Shown piece by piece: positions 34,922-44,116 of a stretch of 64,000 nt of DNA. Every line of letters starts with the position of its first letter. Within the stretch, counting starts at the first letter, position 1. The position numbers and the translations under genes are program-made. Source of the stretch: Dyadobacter sp. CY326 (GTDB lineage: Bacteria > Bacteroidota > Bacteroidia > Cytophagales > Spirosomataceae); assembly GCF_021390515.1 (NCBI RefSeq), contig NZ_JAJUXI010000005.1, positions 372,001-436,000 of the forward strand, read 5' to 3'. Below the pieces are notes generated by a model that was not told the DNA's origin, ran no database searches, and saw nothing but the letters and a program-made list of their open reading frames with translations.

Positions 34922-35719
34922 ATGACTAACAACGGAAAGTACGCGCTGATAACCGGCGCTACAAGCGGCATAGGCTATGAACTGGCCTTGCTTTTTGCCA
35001 AAGATCAGTATAATCTGGTCATCCTATCGCGCGATCAGCAGCAACTGGAAGTGAAAGCGCATGAGTTCAGACAGCATGGCATTGAGGTCGTTACGATTGC
35101 CAGAGATTTGTTTAATCGCGAAGAAGCCAAGTCCGTTTACGACGAAGTGACGAGCCAGGGAATTCAAATCGACGTGCTCGTCAATGATGCTGGCCAGGGC
35201 GTTTACGGGTTGTTCAAAGACAATGAACTGGATCGCGAACTGGACATTATCGAGCTGAATGTCTCGGCAGTTGTCATTCTTACCAAACATTTTTTGAAAG
35301 ATATGGTTAGCAGGAATTCGGGTAAAATCTTGAACCTGGCATCCATAGCAAGCAAAACGCCGGGTCCTTGGCAAGCGGTTTATCATGGCACCAAGGCCTT
35401 TATTCTCTCCTTTTCCGAAGCACTGCGCGAAGAACTGAAAGAAACTGAAATCACTGTAACAGCTTTATTACCAGGCGTTACGGACACAGATTTCTTCAAC
35501 AAAGCCGACATGAATGACAGTAGTGCTGTGCAGGATGAAGATTCGAAAGCTGATCCTGCCGGCGTTGCCAAAGACGGTTATGACGCATTGATGTCGGGGA
35601 AAGATAAAGTGATCTCTGGCTTGAAAAATAAGCTGCAAATGGGACTAACGAATGTTTTGCCCGACACCGTTGTTGCGCACAACATGAACGAAATGCAGAA
35701 GCCAGTCGACGCAAAATAA
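34922..35719 (+). CDS. SDR family short-chain dehydrogenase/reductase
   Basis: This 265-residue protein is a classical SDR: cofactor motif TGATSGIG (residues 11-18), VNDAG in place of the usual NNAG, serine S141 (LNLASIAS), and catalytic Y154 and K158 (YHGTK). The lack of an acidic residue after the second strand (LSRDQQQLE has Arg) suggests NADPH use. The C-terminal part (SGKDKVISGLKNKLQMGL) resembles the DltE/YqjQ-like SDR group. It lies 33 bp after glgB and ends 21 bp before a strong terminator, so it looks like the last gene of the glgE operon. The substrate is unknown and may be unrelated to glucan. Confidence 0.85.
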   Translation: MTNNGKYALITGATSGIGYELALLFAKDQYNLVILSRDQQQLEVKAHEFRQHGIEVVTIARDLFNREEAKSVYDEVTSQGIQIDVLVNDAGQGVYGLFKDNELDRELDIIELNVSAVVILTKHFLKDMVSRNSGKILNLASIASKTPGPWQAVYHGTKAFILSFSEALREELKETEITVTALLPGVTDTDFFNKADMNDSSAVQDEDSKADPAGVAKDGYDALMSGKDKVISGLKNKLQMGLTNVLPDTVVAHNMNEMQKPVDAK

Positions 35720-35740
35720 CAAATCTTAAGAAGGTTATAG

Positions 35741-35775
35741 AGCCATATCATCGCAACGATGATATGGCTTTTTTG
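35741..35775 (+). terminator. Rho-independent terminator of the glgE operon
   Basis: A perfect 13-bp stem (AGCCATATCATCG and CGATGATATGGCT) with a 3-nt loop is followed by six T residues. It lies 21 bp after the SDR stop and supports a glgE-treS-glgB-SDR transcription unit. Confidence 0.9.
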
Positions 35776-35908
35776 TGTTTAACCTTAAAATAATTGTCGC
35801 CAGCCTTTAAATATTTCAATGCGCACATTCTGCTTTTTATCGATTAATTATACTTCATGAAATCAAAGTAAACCCAACTCAGACGTTCAACCACTACATC
35901 CACAATTT

Positions 35909-36703
35909 ATGATAAATGCTTTAATCATTGATGACGAGCCAAAAGCGCGCAATGTGCTCCACCACTATCTGGTTAATTTAATGCAGGAAGAAATCGATAT
36001 CCGGCACGCAGACTCAGTTGACGACGCGCTGGCTCTGATTGAGATTTTCAAAGCCGACATTGTTTTTCTGGATGTTGAAATGCCTTATCGAAATGGTTTT
36101 GAATTTTTGATTGAAAGAACAAATCCTGAATACGATATCATTTTCACGACGGCTTATAATCAATATGCCATTCAGGCCATCCGTTTCAGCGCACTCGATT
36201 ATTTGCTGAAACCCGTGGACCCCGACGAATTGGCCGCTGCGATTCAACGTCATTTGGACAAAGCTGTGGACAAGGTTAAAGAAAAGTTGAAAGAGCGGAA
36301 GGGAAAAGAGCCGAAGCATCAGCTTTACGACAATTTGATACAAAATGTTCAGAAAAAGGACATTAAGGATTTTAGGCTCGCCGTTCCTTCCAGTGAAGGC
36401 GTGTTTTTTTTCACATTGGACGAGATCATGCGTTTGGAGGCAGACAAGAATTACACTTCGATTCATCTTGTAGGAAAAAGGCCGTTCGTTTCCAGCAAAA
36501 CCTTGAAGCATTATGATGACATGCTTGGGGAATTCAATTTTATCCGCACACACAAATCCCATCTGGTTAACTCGGTCTTTATCAAGCAAGTCACACACAA
36601 TAATCAATATGTGCTGCTTTCAGACGGGACACAGGTGGAAGTTTCCAGGCGAAAAAGAGAAGAAGTGCAACAGCAGCTGAATCTTCGCAAGGCTATTGTT
36701 TGA
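35909..36703 (+). CDS. LytTR-type response regulator
   Basis: This 264-residue protein has a receiver domain (1-120) with D8 and D9 (ALIIDDEPKAR), acceptor D55 (IVFLDVEMP) and the lysine in DYLLKPVDP. After a charged linker (EKLKERKGKEPKH) comes a LytTR DNA-binding domain (about 150-255), with IMRLEADKNYTSIHLVG and FIRTHKSHLVNSVFI. The family usually pairs with membrane histidine kinases of the LytS/His_kinase type, but none is adjacent. The 3' end overlaps the convergent DUF3037 gene by 11 bp. Its targets are unknown. Confidence 0.92.
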   Translation: MINALIIDDEPKARNVLHHYLVNLMQEEIDIRHADSVDDALALIEIFKADIVFLDVEMPYRNGFEFLIERTNPEYDIIFTTAYNQYAIQAIRFSALDYLLKPVDPDELAAAIQRHLDKAVDKVKEKLKERKGKEPKHQLYDNLIQNVQKKDIKDFRLAVPSSEGVFFFTLDEIMRLEADKNYTSIHLVGKRPFVSSKTLKHYDDMLGEFNFIRTHKSHLVNSVFIKQVTHNNQYVLLSDGTQVEVSRRKREEVQQQLNLRKAIV

Positions 36704-37082
36704 CGAGCTGTTCAAACAATTTATCCAAAGTTTGTTTCGGGTCCAGGCAAAGTCCCGGATGCACTTTGGACGCCTGCACAATGGTGCTACGCGTGGCAGT
36801 AAGCCAGCGAAAACGTGAGGCGGCAGGCAATCCAGCAATTGTGCCGCCTTCTTTTTTGCCTTCGCAAATATGTTTGAGAGCCTGCAAATAAGCTGCAACT
36901 TCATCCAAGTCGAGGTCGGGAGACAGCGCCCGCAGACGCGATGCATTTAACTCAAAAACAACTTCAAGAAAGCGTTTGGAGGTGCAAAATACAATGATGC
37001 CGACATTGACAAACTCTTCACGCTCCACCCTGGGTACGACGCGGATTACGGCGTACTCAAATAAGTGCTGCTCTTGCATCAT
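36693..37082 (-). CDS. DUF3037 family protein, partner of the HipA-like kinase
   Basis: This 129-residue protein begins FEYAVIRVVPRVEREEFVNV and continues GIIVFCTSKRFLEVVFEL, the DUF3037 pattern. It has no signal peptide or membrane segment. Its start lies inside the 3' end of the HipA-like kinase gene, with a 26-bp overlap, so the two are surely co-transcribed and probably co-translated. The kinase-DUF3037 order is a recurring gene pair in bacteria, but its biological role is not established to my knowledge. The C-terminal end also overlaps the convergent LytTR gene by 11 bp. Confidence 0.8.
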   Translation of the reverse strand: MMQEQHLFEYAVIRVVPRVEREEFVNVGIIVFCTSKRFLEVVFELNASRLRALSPDLDLDEVAAYLQALKHICEGKKEGGTIAGLPAASRFRWLTATRSTIVQASKVHPGLCLDPKQTLDKLFEQLVKQ

Positions 37083-37854
37083 TGGCTCCTTTTACAAAAA
37101 CATTCGACACGGAAAGCCGCGACGATAAAAATTCCACATAAGCCTGCCGGTGCTCATCTGCTGAATTAAATGGCGCATCGCGCAACAGCCAGTCATCCGG
37201 GATTAACGACACAATGCCTTGGATCTGATCAATGTTTAAAATCGCTTTAAATTCGTTGTCAATCGCTTCAATTTGAGAAGCATAGCGAAGCAACACATGG
37301 TCTTTTACCTGTGCAAATGGCCTTTTAGCCTGCTCTTTCCAGTTATCCCATGAATGATGAAAATACAACGCAGCGCCATGATCGATCAGCCACAACTCTT
37401 TGTGCCACATGAGCATATTGGTGTTCCGGGCTGTGCGATCCACATTGGTGATCAGGCTGTCCAGCCACACAATTGAAGAGGCCAGCTTTGCATCAACTGT
37501 CGTTACAACCGGATCAAATGTAATAGCCCCGGATAAATAATGAACAGCCAGATTCAGCCCTGTGCTTGCCCTGAGCAGATCCTGAATTTCTTCATCCGGT
37601 TCTGTGCGGCCAAATGCTTCGTCAAGGTTAGCAAACACAATCTCAGGCATTTTAAAGCCAAGCAGTCGGGCGATTTCTCCCCCGATCAGCTCGGCAATAA
37701 GCGCCTTTGTCCCCTGCCCTGCCCCGCGAAATTTCAGCACATACAGAAAGTCGTCGTCCGCTTCTGCGATGGCCGGAAGTGAGCCACCCTCACGCAAAGG
37801 AGTGACATATCGGGTAACATCTACGGTTCTAAGGTGCGGCTTTTGACCTGTCAT
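37057..37854 (-). CDS. HipA-like kinase family protein
   Basis: This 265-residue protein resembles the compact HipA-like kinases (HipA_2 type) that lack the N-terminal regulatory subdomain of HipA. Visible kinase features are a nucleotide-lysine region (DDFLYVLKFRGAGQGTKAL), a catalytic loop LITNVDRTARNTNML with the aspartate and asparagines of the NxDRxxxNxN kind, and a metal-binding aspartate in LWLIDHGAALYFH. It should phosphorylate a protein or small molecule in the cytoplasm. No HipB-like repressor is adjacent. Instead a DUF3037 gene overlaps its end. A toxin role is possible but not shown. Confidence 0.8.
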   Translation of the reverse strand: MTGQKPHLRTVDVTRYVTPLREGGSLPAIAEADDDFLYVLKFRGAGQGTKALIAELIGGEIARLLGFKMPEIVFANLDEAFGRTEPDEEIQDLLRASTGLNLAVHYLSGAITFDPVVTTVDAKLASSIVWLDSLITNVDRTARNTNMLMWHKELWLIDHGAALYFHHSWDNWKEQAKRPFAQVKDHVLLRYASQIEAIDNEFKAILNIDQIQGIVSLIPDDWLLRDAPFNSADEHRQAYVEFLSSRLSVSNVFVKGANDARAALI

Positions 37855-37895
37855 TGCATTACTTTCTGATTGGAGGCCGTCAATATAGGGATTTT

Positions 37896-39962
37896 TCAGA
37901 AAACAACTTCCATCCCGGTTTTGGCCTGCGAACCCGTGTATGCAACCCTGTGAACCTGATTTCCAGCCACATCTTTGAGGATAATGGTGCCCCCGGAGTT
38001 GGCAAGAATTATTTTATTTGTTTTCAGATCAATGCTCATACTGGACGCTGGCGGAATTGAGCCGCTCAAAATCTGCGTTCTGTTATGCTTATCCACTAGC
38101 GCCCAGCCGTCGATAGAAACCGGCACATGGCTTTGATTTTCCAGGGTCACTTTTTCCTGTTCCTCATCCTTACCAGCCGGATTTACAATCGCCGAGCGAA
38201 TTTTGACGGAAGCCATACTTCCGCCACCACCGCCCAGTCTTATCTCCAAAGCGCGCTTAACCGCCTCGAATGCATCCACGCGGCCAAAGCCAAACCATGG
38301 GCTCCAAGATCCATCCGCATGTCCATTGTTTTGGAAGTCGGAGGAAAAAACGGGCGAAACGTCCCACGAAGTGTCGTTATCAAAATTGGCAGGCGGCGTT
38401 TTAGGATAAGGCGTTTCGTTCAAGTCTTTCGAAGCGGTTTTTTGCAGCACAGAAATCACTTCGAGCGCTGTGAGATCAGGATTTGCCGAAATTACCAATC
38501 CTGCAATGCCGGCCGTCAGCGGCGTGGCGCTCGATGTGCCGCCAAAGTCTTCAGTGATCGCCGTAATGTTGTCGCCAGTTGTGGTAACGATGCCTTTGCC
38601 CTCAACCGCTAATCTGTAATAAGTGTGAACATTGTTTGTTGGAGCAGTTAGCGATATGCCGGGGCCGTAGTTTGAGTAATGGCTTCGTTGAGCCGTGCTT
38701 GCAAGGGCTGCAATGTGCATCACTCCCGGAACGTCAACCAGGTTATGCGTAAAAACTTTACTCTTCTGCACGCCTACCCAAACCAGCGAATTGCCTTGCA
38801 TCCGAACGCCGTGATCAAATGGAATGTCTTGCGCGCTTGCATATTGAATGGGACAATTTTCATTGCCGGAAGCCCATAAGAACACAATTCCCTTTCCGCG
38901 CCGACCTCCTGTCAACGCCAGCGATTTGATCCGGTTAACAACCTGCTGGCTGAACGTCATCTCCGGCGAACTTCCCCAAGAATTGGAAAAAACATCCACT
39001 TTGTCCGCAATGTATTGCAGCGTAAGCATCATTTTGTTGTCATCAATATAAAGTCCGCCACCGTCCGAAGATTCCCATTTAATGGGCAAAAGTCTGCATG
39101 CCGGTGCGGCGCCGACCGTGAGCGTGCCATCCACTTCACCTGCGATCACACCCGCGCAGGAAGTGCCGTGGTTATTTCCGGAAGCATACATTCCGGCAGG
39201 GTCAGCGCCAATATCGGTTTGTTTGATCAATGCATCTTTGACAAAATAACCCCATCCTGCAAACTTGCCCATGGAATCAAAATCGTCATGATCCAGCTTG
39301 CAGCCATCATCGGATAATCCGATAACCACGTCCGCACTGCCGAAATTATCCAGAAGCTGCCACGCTTCCTCGCATCGGCTCGAACTGCGCGAATCAAAGT
39401 CCTCGGCGGCTGGCGTGTGTTTGTGCAAATGCCATTGCAAGTCGTAAGAAGTGTCGACAGGCAATGTTAGATATTTGGTAACACGCTGGATCAGATCATG
39501 TTCTGCAATTTGAACGGAATGTTCTTCTTCGTTGATTTTTACAATCATTTTAACAGGATTCATTCCTGACTGATTGGTAAGCTGAAAAAGGAAGTCCACA
39601 TCGCTGTAACGGTTTTTGATCACGAGCGCATAACGGGCGATGAACGCCGAGAGCGCATCGGCCGTCGGTTTGTCTTTAAATGTCACCATGATGCGGTCGG
39701 TGATCAGGAACTCCTGATTCGTATCCTCAACCTCGTAAGCGTGATGCGTAGGCGCAAGCTCGCGGCTTTCCACCATCAATTGGTCCAGTTTGTCTGGCGA
39801 AACCGTCGCGCGATATGCGGAAGGAGAAACCTGTTCGATTTTGTCAACTCCCAGGTTCGCAATGCTTTCGGCAGAATTGCGGGCAACGAACTGATTGTCT
39901 TTTTTGCAGAGCGCAACTTTTTTTCCGTTGCGGTAAGTGTACAATGGTCCTTGATGAGGCAT
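37896..39962 (-). CDS. S8 family serine peptidase (subtilase) with lamin-tail-like C-terminus
   Basis: The 688-residue protein has a long N-terminal region (1-200), the S8 catalytic domain and a C-terminal beta-sandwich (about 590-688). The triad is D218 (IGLSDDGCKLDHDDF), H265 (NNHGTSCAGVIAG) and S477 (FGGTSSATPLTAG), with the oxyanion Asn in LWASGNEN. The C-terminal domain (VTLENQSHVPVSIDGWAL) resembles lamin-tail domains used in secreted bacterial enzymes. No signal peptide is visible at the N-terminus (MPHQGPLYTYRNGKKVAL), which is odd for a subtilase. It may be exported by another route or act inside the cell. Substrate unknown. Confidence 0.88.
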   Translation of the reverse strand: MPHQGPLYTYRNGKKVALCKKDNQFVARNSAESIANLGVDKIEQVSPSAYRATVSPDKLDQLMVESRELAPTHHAYEVEDTNQEFLITDRIMVTFKDKPTADALSAFIARYALVIKNRYSDVDFLFQLTNQSGMNPVKMIVKINEEEHSVQIAEHDLIQRVTKYLTLPVDTSYDLQWHLHKHTPAAEDFDSRSSSRCEEAWQLLDNFGSADVVIGLSDDGCKLDHDDFDSMGKFAGWGYFVKDALIKQTDIGADPAGMYASGNNHGTSCAGVIAGEVDGTLTVGAAPACRLLPIKWESSDGGGLYIDDNKMMLTLQYIADKVDVFSNSWGSSPEMTFSQQVVNRIKSLALTGGRRGKGIVFLWASGNENCPIQYASAQDIPFDHGVRMQGNSLVWVGVQKSKVFTHNLVDVPGVMHIAALASTAQRSHYSNYGPGISLTAPTNNVHTYYRLAVEGKGIVTTTGDNITAITEDFGGTSSATPLTAGIAGLVISANPDLTALEVISVLQKTASKDLNETPYPKTPPANFDNDTSWDVSPVFSSDFQNNGHADGSWSPWFGFGRVDAFEAVKRALEIRLGGGGGSMASVKIRSAIVNPAGKDEEQEKVTLENQSHVPVSIDGWALVDKHNRTQILSGSIPPASSMSIDLKTNKIILANSGGTIILKDVAGNQVHRVAYTGSQAKTGMEVVF

Positions 39963-40090
39963 GATGAAGTTTGTTTGAATGATGAAAGTGATGATTGATA
40001 ATCCAATTTAACAATTATGTCCGCTGGAACAGTATTTTAACACGACTTATTTACCAACGGAAGAGTGAATTTCAAAAACCATATCAAGAC

Positions 40091-40465
40091 ATGAAAACGC
40101 TGAAAATATTCTTAATTTCAATGTTCATTACAGTCCCTGCGCTCACATTTGCCCAATCGCAAGACAGCAAAGGGACATCTAAGAAGTCGGAACGGGCTTA
40201 TCAAAAGAAATCATCCCGGATGAAAACATCTACGGATTCGTCCGACGTCACAGCCATTTTAAAAGATTCGACGAATGCCGAGAGCGGGCCGATTTTGAAT
40301 GATAATGGCAATGTCAGCACCAATGGCACCATTGACGGGAGAAGCAGCACAGGTCGCCCGGACGCAGACACAACAGGTTCCTACACAGTTAAACGCAAGA
40401 AAAAGACCATCCGAACCGGAGGCTCAATCATGCCGGACACAACAAAAAGAAGGAGCAGACCTTAA
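40091..40465 (+). CDS. Small secreted low-complexity protein (hypothetical)
   Basis: From the ATG at 40091 this is 124 residues with a clear signal peptide (MKTLKIFLISMFITVPALTF, then AQ). An upstream ATG at 39995 would put 32 extra residues before the signal and is rejected. The mature part is polar, rich in Ser, Thr, Lys and Gly, with no hydrophobic core (KGTSKKSERAYQKKSSRMK, DGRSSTGRPDADTTGS), so it is probably disordered. It ends just before a bidirectional terminator. It is divergent from the subtilase gene. No family is recognised. Confidence 0.6.
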   Translation: MKTLKIFLISMFITVPALTFAQSQDSKGTSKKSERAYQKKSSRMKTSTDSSDVTAILKDSTNAESGPILNDNGNVSTNGTIDGRSSTGRPDADTTGSYTVKRKKKTIRTGGSIMPDTTKRRSRP

Positions 40466-40503
40466 AAAAAATGCCGCTGGTTCAAATCAGCGGCATTTTT
40501 TTG
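40464..40503. terminator. Bidirectional rho-independent terminator
   Basis: A 10-bp stem (AATGCCGCTG and CAGCGGCATT) with an 8-nt loop is flanked by an A-run on the left and a T-run on the right. It lies between the convergent secreted-protein and KilA-N genes, so it can serve both strands. Confidence 0.88.
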
Positions 40504-40509
40504 CCCACG

Positions 40510-41352
40510 CTATGCGATTGGCTCTTTCATTTTTTTAAGCTGCGTGTTGTTGATCAATGATTTCATTTGAGAAATCGCAACCAAATTAAGTTGCAAAAGG
40601 CGCTCATGCTGAGGCAGTCCCTGGTGAATTAGCAGTGCATTGATGCTTTCAAGATTTGACAAAACGACGAGCTGCTCTAATGTAGCACTGTCGCGGATAT
40701 TGCCTGACTCACCTGGGTTCGACTCCTTCCATTGCCTCGCCGTGGTGCCAAACAATGCCATGTTCAGTAAATCCGCTTCGCTGGCATAAACGAAACCAAT
40801 TTCCTTTTTACTTAATGTTTTGGGGATCAAATTTTCCTTGATCGCATCAGCATGAATCTGATAGTTCACCTTCGCCAATGTTCGCTGCACACTCCATTCA
40901 ATTTTCTGGTTTGAATGTTCATCTTCCTTCAAGCGCTGGAATTCTTTGATCAGATAGAGTTTGAAGGAAGGACTAATCCAGCTAGCGAATTCGAAAGCAA
41001 TGTCCCGATGAGCAAAAGTGCCTCCATATCTGCCAGATTTGGAGATAATTCCAATTGCATTCGTCGCTTCTACCCATTTCTGGGGTGTTAAAGCGAAGCT
41101 GTTGCTCCCTGCCTCATTTTTAAAAGCATCGAATTCAATGCTTTTAAAAATCGGGTTGTTTAGCATTTCCCAAAGTCCAACGAACTCGATAGCATTACGT
41201 GTTCGCATCCAGTTTTGAATAATGTAATTCGTCCTTTCCGAATCCCTGTAACGCGCCATGTCAGTAAGGGAAATGTACTCTTCCTCATTCTGAGACAACA
41301 ACACAATTTTAAAATTCTCAACCTGAATCGTCTTCGATCTACTCATAGTCAT
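40510..41352 (-). CDS. KilA-N domain protein
   Basis: This 280-residue protein (ATG at 41346 is an alternative start) has an N-terminal KilA-N domain (about 1-140): EEYISLTDMARYRDSERTNY, IIQNWMRTRNAIEFVGLWE, SGRYGGTFAHRDIAFEFASW and FKLYLIKEFQRLK. KilA-N is a DNA-binding domain common in phages, large DNA viruses and their bacterial relatives. The C-terminal part (about 145-280) has a helical region with LSKKEIGFVYASEADLLNMA and no known function. No other phage gene is adjacent, so it looks like an isolated regulator or a phage-derived accessory gene. Confidence 0.85.
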   Translation of the reverse strand: MTMSRSKTIQVENFKIVLLSQNEEEYISLTDMARYRDSERTNYIIQNWMRTRNAIEFVGLWEMLNNPIFKSIEFDAFKNEAGSNSFALTPQKWVEATNAIGIISKSGRYGGTFAHRDIAFEFASWISPSFKLYLIKEFQRLKEDEHSNQKIEWSVQRTLAKVNYQIHADAIKENLIPKTLSKKEIGFVYASEADLLNMALFGTTARQWKESNPGESGNIRDSATLEQLVVLSNLESINALLIHQGLPQHERLLQLNLVAISQMKSLINNTQLKKMKEPIA

Positions 41353-41472
41353 TATAGTTTTTAAGTTTACAGACTATACGACCACTTTTGACTTCGGTCA
41401 CTTGGGTAGAGATGTTTTTAAGGAATATTAATATCCGAATCGCAATAAGATGTTAACACGGGCATGTAAGCC

Positions 41473-43923
41473 CTATTCCGATTTCAGCGACTTTGCCGGG
41501 TTCATCAATGCAGCTTTTATCGCCTGGGAACTGACTGTTAAAACGGCGATTGTTATGGCGATGAGTGCGGCAAGGACAAACATCCACCATTCGATTTCAA
41601 TTTTATAAGCAAAGTCATCCAGCCAATGTGTAACACCAAACCAGGCAATGGGCGAGCCGATGACAATGGCAACGATCACTAATTTCAGGAAATCGATGGA
41701 TAATAAGGACACAATGCTGGAAACATTGGCTCCCAGCACTTTACGCACGCCAATTTCCTTTGTCCGCTGCGAAATAGTGTAAGAAGAAAGGCCGAATATG
41801 CCCAATGAAGCAATGAGCACTGCCAGCAGCGAGAAGAAACTGGTGATCTTACCAAACGTTCTGTCATCCTTATATTGACGATTAAACTGTTCATCCATAA
41901 AGAAATAGGAGAAGTCGTTTCCTGGGTAAAATTCTTTGTATTTAGCCTCAACCAAATCAATGGTTTTTTCCAGATCCGTAGTCGCGATTTTGAAGGAAAA
42001 ATAACCGCCATTGGTGTAATAGGGCCTGAACACAATTGGTTCAATCGCGTGCTTCAATGATTGCTGGTGGAAATCCTTAACAACACCCACAATATCCCAC
42101 TCCCGATTGAAAAGCAGCACCTTTTTGCCGACAGCCGATGCGGCATCAGGAAAGCCAAGCAACTTTGCAGCAGACAAATTGATCATTGCGTTCGTCACTT
42201 TGCGACCGTCCGGGTCAGAATCCGTGGGAATGAAATTGCGCCCGGCGGCAAGGTCAATCTGGTAAGTTTCGAAAAAATCCAGATCCACATCCATCCGGTT
42301 CAGCGTAACGCCTTTGCTTTGATCACCACCAACTATTTTCACATTGGGAGTCCTAGATAACCGGTCCCCAAACAGACTTATGGATGCAGTTGCGGCTTGA
42401 ATTGCAGGATATCTTTTCAATTCCGACTTAAAAGCATTGATTCTGTCAATGGCCGTTGAGTCAAATCGGGTAAGATTGGCGCCGGGAATGACCAGCACTT
42501 TCTCCATGTTGAAGCCGAGATTTTGCTTGCGCATGAATTCGAGCTGACGAAATACGATCAATGTGCCCACGATCAGCACAACGGAAGCCGTATATTGAAA
42601 CACAACAAGCGACTGACGCACCCAAACGCCTTTTGCAGACCGTCTGAAACTGCCCTTCAAAACACTGATCGCCTGAAAAGCTGACAACGCAAAAGCGGGA
42701 TAAAAGCCGGAAAGCAATGTTCCCGCAACAAACACAAATCCCAATGCTAACGCCATCCAAGTGCCTCCATAACCGCTTCCAGTCAGCAATGACAAGGACA
42801 AAGGCTTCTCAACCAATTGATTCAAAGTCGGTTGCAAAAGGACAGCCAAGCAAAGCGCAAGTAACATTGCCACAGCATTAAGCAACACAGATTCTGAAAG
42901 GAATTGCCAGATCAGCTGCCCCGATGTAGCCCCCGCCACTTTCCTCACACCGACTTCCTTGGCGCGTTCCATCGACCGCGCAGTTGACAAATTGATATAA
43001 TTGACCCAGGCAATGATGAGGATAAAGGCGGCAATGATCAGCATCGTCCACACCGCCTTGCCATTGTTCACATTCCCGATTTCGTATTCATAGTCAGAAA
43101 AAAGGTGCGCTTTGGACAATGGTTGCAGATAGAACTTCTCCACACTTCCCGACACTTTGTTGCCCTGGAAATAGCGCTGGCTGAATGCAGGAAACTTTTG
43201 TTCCAGATTTGCAGCATTCACTCCGTTATTCAATTTGACATAATGCCACATATCCGAACTTTCCCAACTCGTCTTAACCCAGTCGCCCCAGGTGGTGACA
43301 AGCGTTTCGTATGACATCAGCGCGCCGAATTGCAAATGCGACGTCGCCGGGAAATCTTTCATAATCCCGGTTATCTGATATGGCTGCGTGTCCAGATCTA
43401 TAAGAAGCGATTTTCCGATCAGGCTGGCGTAATCGTTGTGATTCGCTCCAAAAATCTGCTTTGCATTGCTTTCTGAAAGCACAATCGAGTATGGCCTTAA
43501 CAATGCACTTTTTGCCTCGCCAACCAGAAGGGGAAATGTAAAAAAGGAGAGGAATTGATTGTCTGCGTAAAGACCTTGCTCTTGAAAAATCTGCTTATTA
43601 CGCTGTAATTTGAAGGTTCCGGCATTTGTGACGGTCGTGTAAGCCTCCACTTCCTGAAAATCTTTGGCCATTGTCGGCCCAATTGTCGGGTAAGTGATGG
43701 TGCCGTGCTGCCCTAGCTTCCCCTGCTGAAAACGATCGTTGGTTATCCGGTAAATGCGGTCAAAATCTTTGTGGAACTTATCAAAGCTTAGCTCAAAACT
43801 GACATATTGCAGGATCATCAGACAAGCAGTGATCCCGATTACGAGGCCGGTCAGGTTAACGATGGAAAAAACCTTGTTTTTCCAGATGTTCCGCACGGCA
43901 ATTTTGAAGTAATTTTTGATCAT
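41473..43923 (-). CDS. FtsX-like ABC transporter permease (MacB-type, 800-residue class)
   Basis: From the ATG at 43923 (MIKNYFKIAVRNIWKNKVFS) this is 816 residues. An in-frame upstream start at 43965 adds only an unlikely leader. It has the duplicated MacB-PCD/FtsX layout: membrane helix at the N-terminus, a large periplasmic domain, three helices, a second helix and periplasmic domain, and three final helices. Typical motifs are ARSMERAKEVGVRKVAGATS and SQRTKEIGVRKVLGANVS at the start of each FtsX block. Such permeases usually need an ATPase subunit, which is not adjacent. They are often paired with two-component systems in Bacteroidota. The role may be antimicrobial resistance or envelope-stress transport. 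Confidence 0.9.
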   Translation of the reverse strand: MIKNYFKIAVRNIWKNKVFSIVNLTGLVIGITACLMILQYVSFELSFDKFHKDFDRIYRITNDRFQQGKLGQHGTITYPTIGPTMAKDFQEVEAYTTVTNAGTFKLQRNKQIFQEQGLYADNQFLSFFTFPLLVGEAKSALLRPYSIVLSESNAKQIFGANHNDYASLIGKSLLIDLDTQPYQITGIMKDFPATSHLQFGALMSYETLVTTWGDWVKTSWESSDMWHYVKLNNGVNAANLEQKFPAFSQRYFQGNKVSGSVEKFYLQPLSKAHLFSDYEYEIGNVNNGKAVWTMLIIAAFILIIAWVNYINLSTARSMERAKEVGVRKVAGATSGQLIWQFLSESVLLNAVAMLLALCLAVLLQPTLNQLVEKPLSLSLLTGSGYGGTWMALALGFVFVAGTLLSGFYPAFALSAFQAISVLKGSFRRSAKGVWVRQSLVVFQYTASVVLIVGTLIVFRQLEFMRKQNLGFNMEKVLVIPGANLTRFDSTAIDRINAFKSELKRYPAIQAATASISLFGDRLSRTPNVKIVGGDQSKGVTLNRMDVDLDFFETYQIDLAAGRNFIPTDSDPDGRKVTNAMINLSAAKLLGFPDAASAVGKKVLLFNREWDIVGVVKDFHQQSLKHAIEPIVFRPYYTNGGYFSFKIATTDLEKTIDLVEAKYKEFYPGNDFSYFFMDEQFNRQYKDDRTFGKITSFFSLLAVLIASLGIFGLSSYTISQRTKEIGVRKVLGANVSSIVSLLSIDFLKLVIVAIVIGSPIAWFGVTHWLDDFAYKIEIEWWMFVLAALIAITIAVLTVSSQAIKAALMNPAKSLKSE

Positions 43924-44027
43924 ATCAGCTGGGGTTAGACCCCGACAGAACAAATGCCTTGCCAATTGTCAAAATGTGCCTCACGGCACTGCAATAGCAT
44001 TTTCCCAAACCAATATCTGTTCGCATT

Positions 44028-44039
44028 CGAACGCGTTCG
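44028..44039. promoter_or_regulatory. 12-bp palindrome between divergent permease and LysR genes
   Basis: The perfect palindrome CGAACGCGTTCG lies 78 bp before the LysR start, with GTCC and GGAC arms just downstream. LysR regulators often bind such sites between divergent genes. Binding is inferred. Confidence 0.35.
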
Positions 44040-44116
44040 TCCAGGGACGGACGATTTATTGGCAGTCCCGGACGTCTCATTTTGAAATTTGCATTTTTAA
44101 CAACGAACTTGCGCCT

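Noticed and set aside
36014..36607. 197-codon minus-strand frame over the LytTR gene
   Set aside because: It is antisense to a complete response regulator and shows no known pattern.
40510..41352. KilA-N gene as part of a prophage
   Set aside because: No capsid, tail, integrase or lysis gene is near, so a prophage is not supported.
43916..44116. N-terminal extension of the LysR gene from 43916
   Set aside because: The conserved LysR N-terminus starts at 44117, and the extension would overlap the divergent permease start and its promoter.
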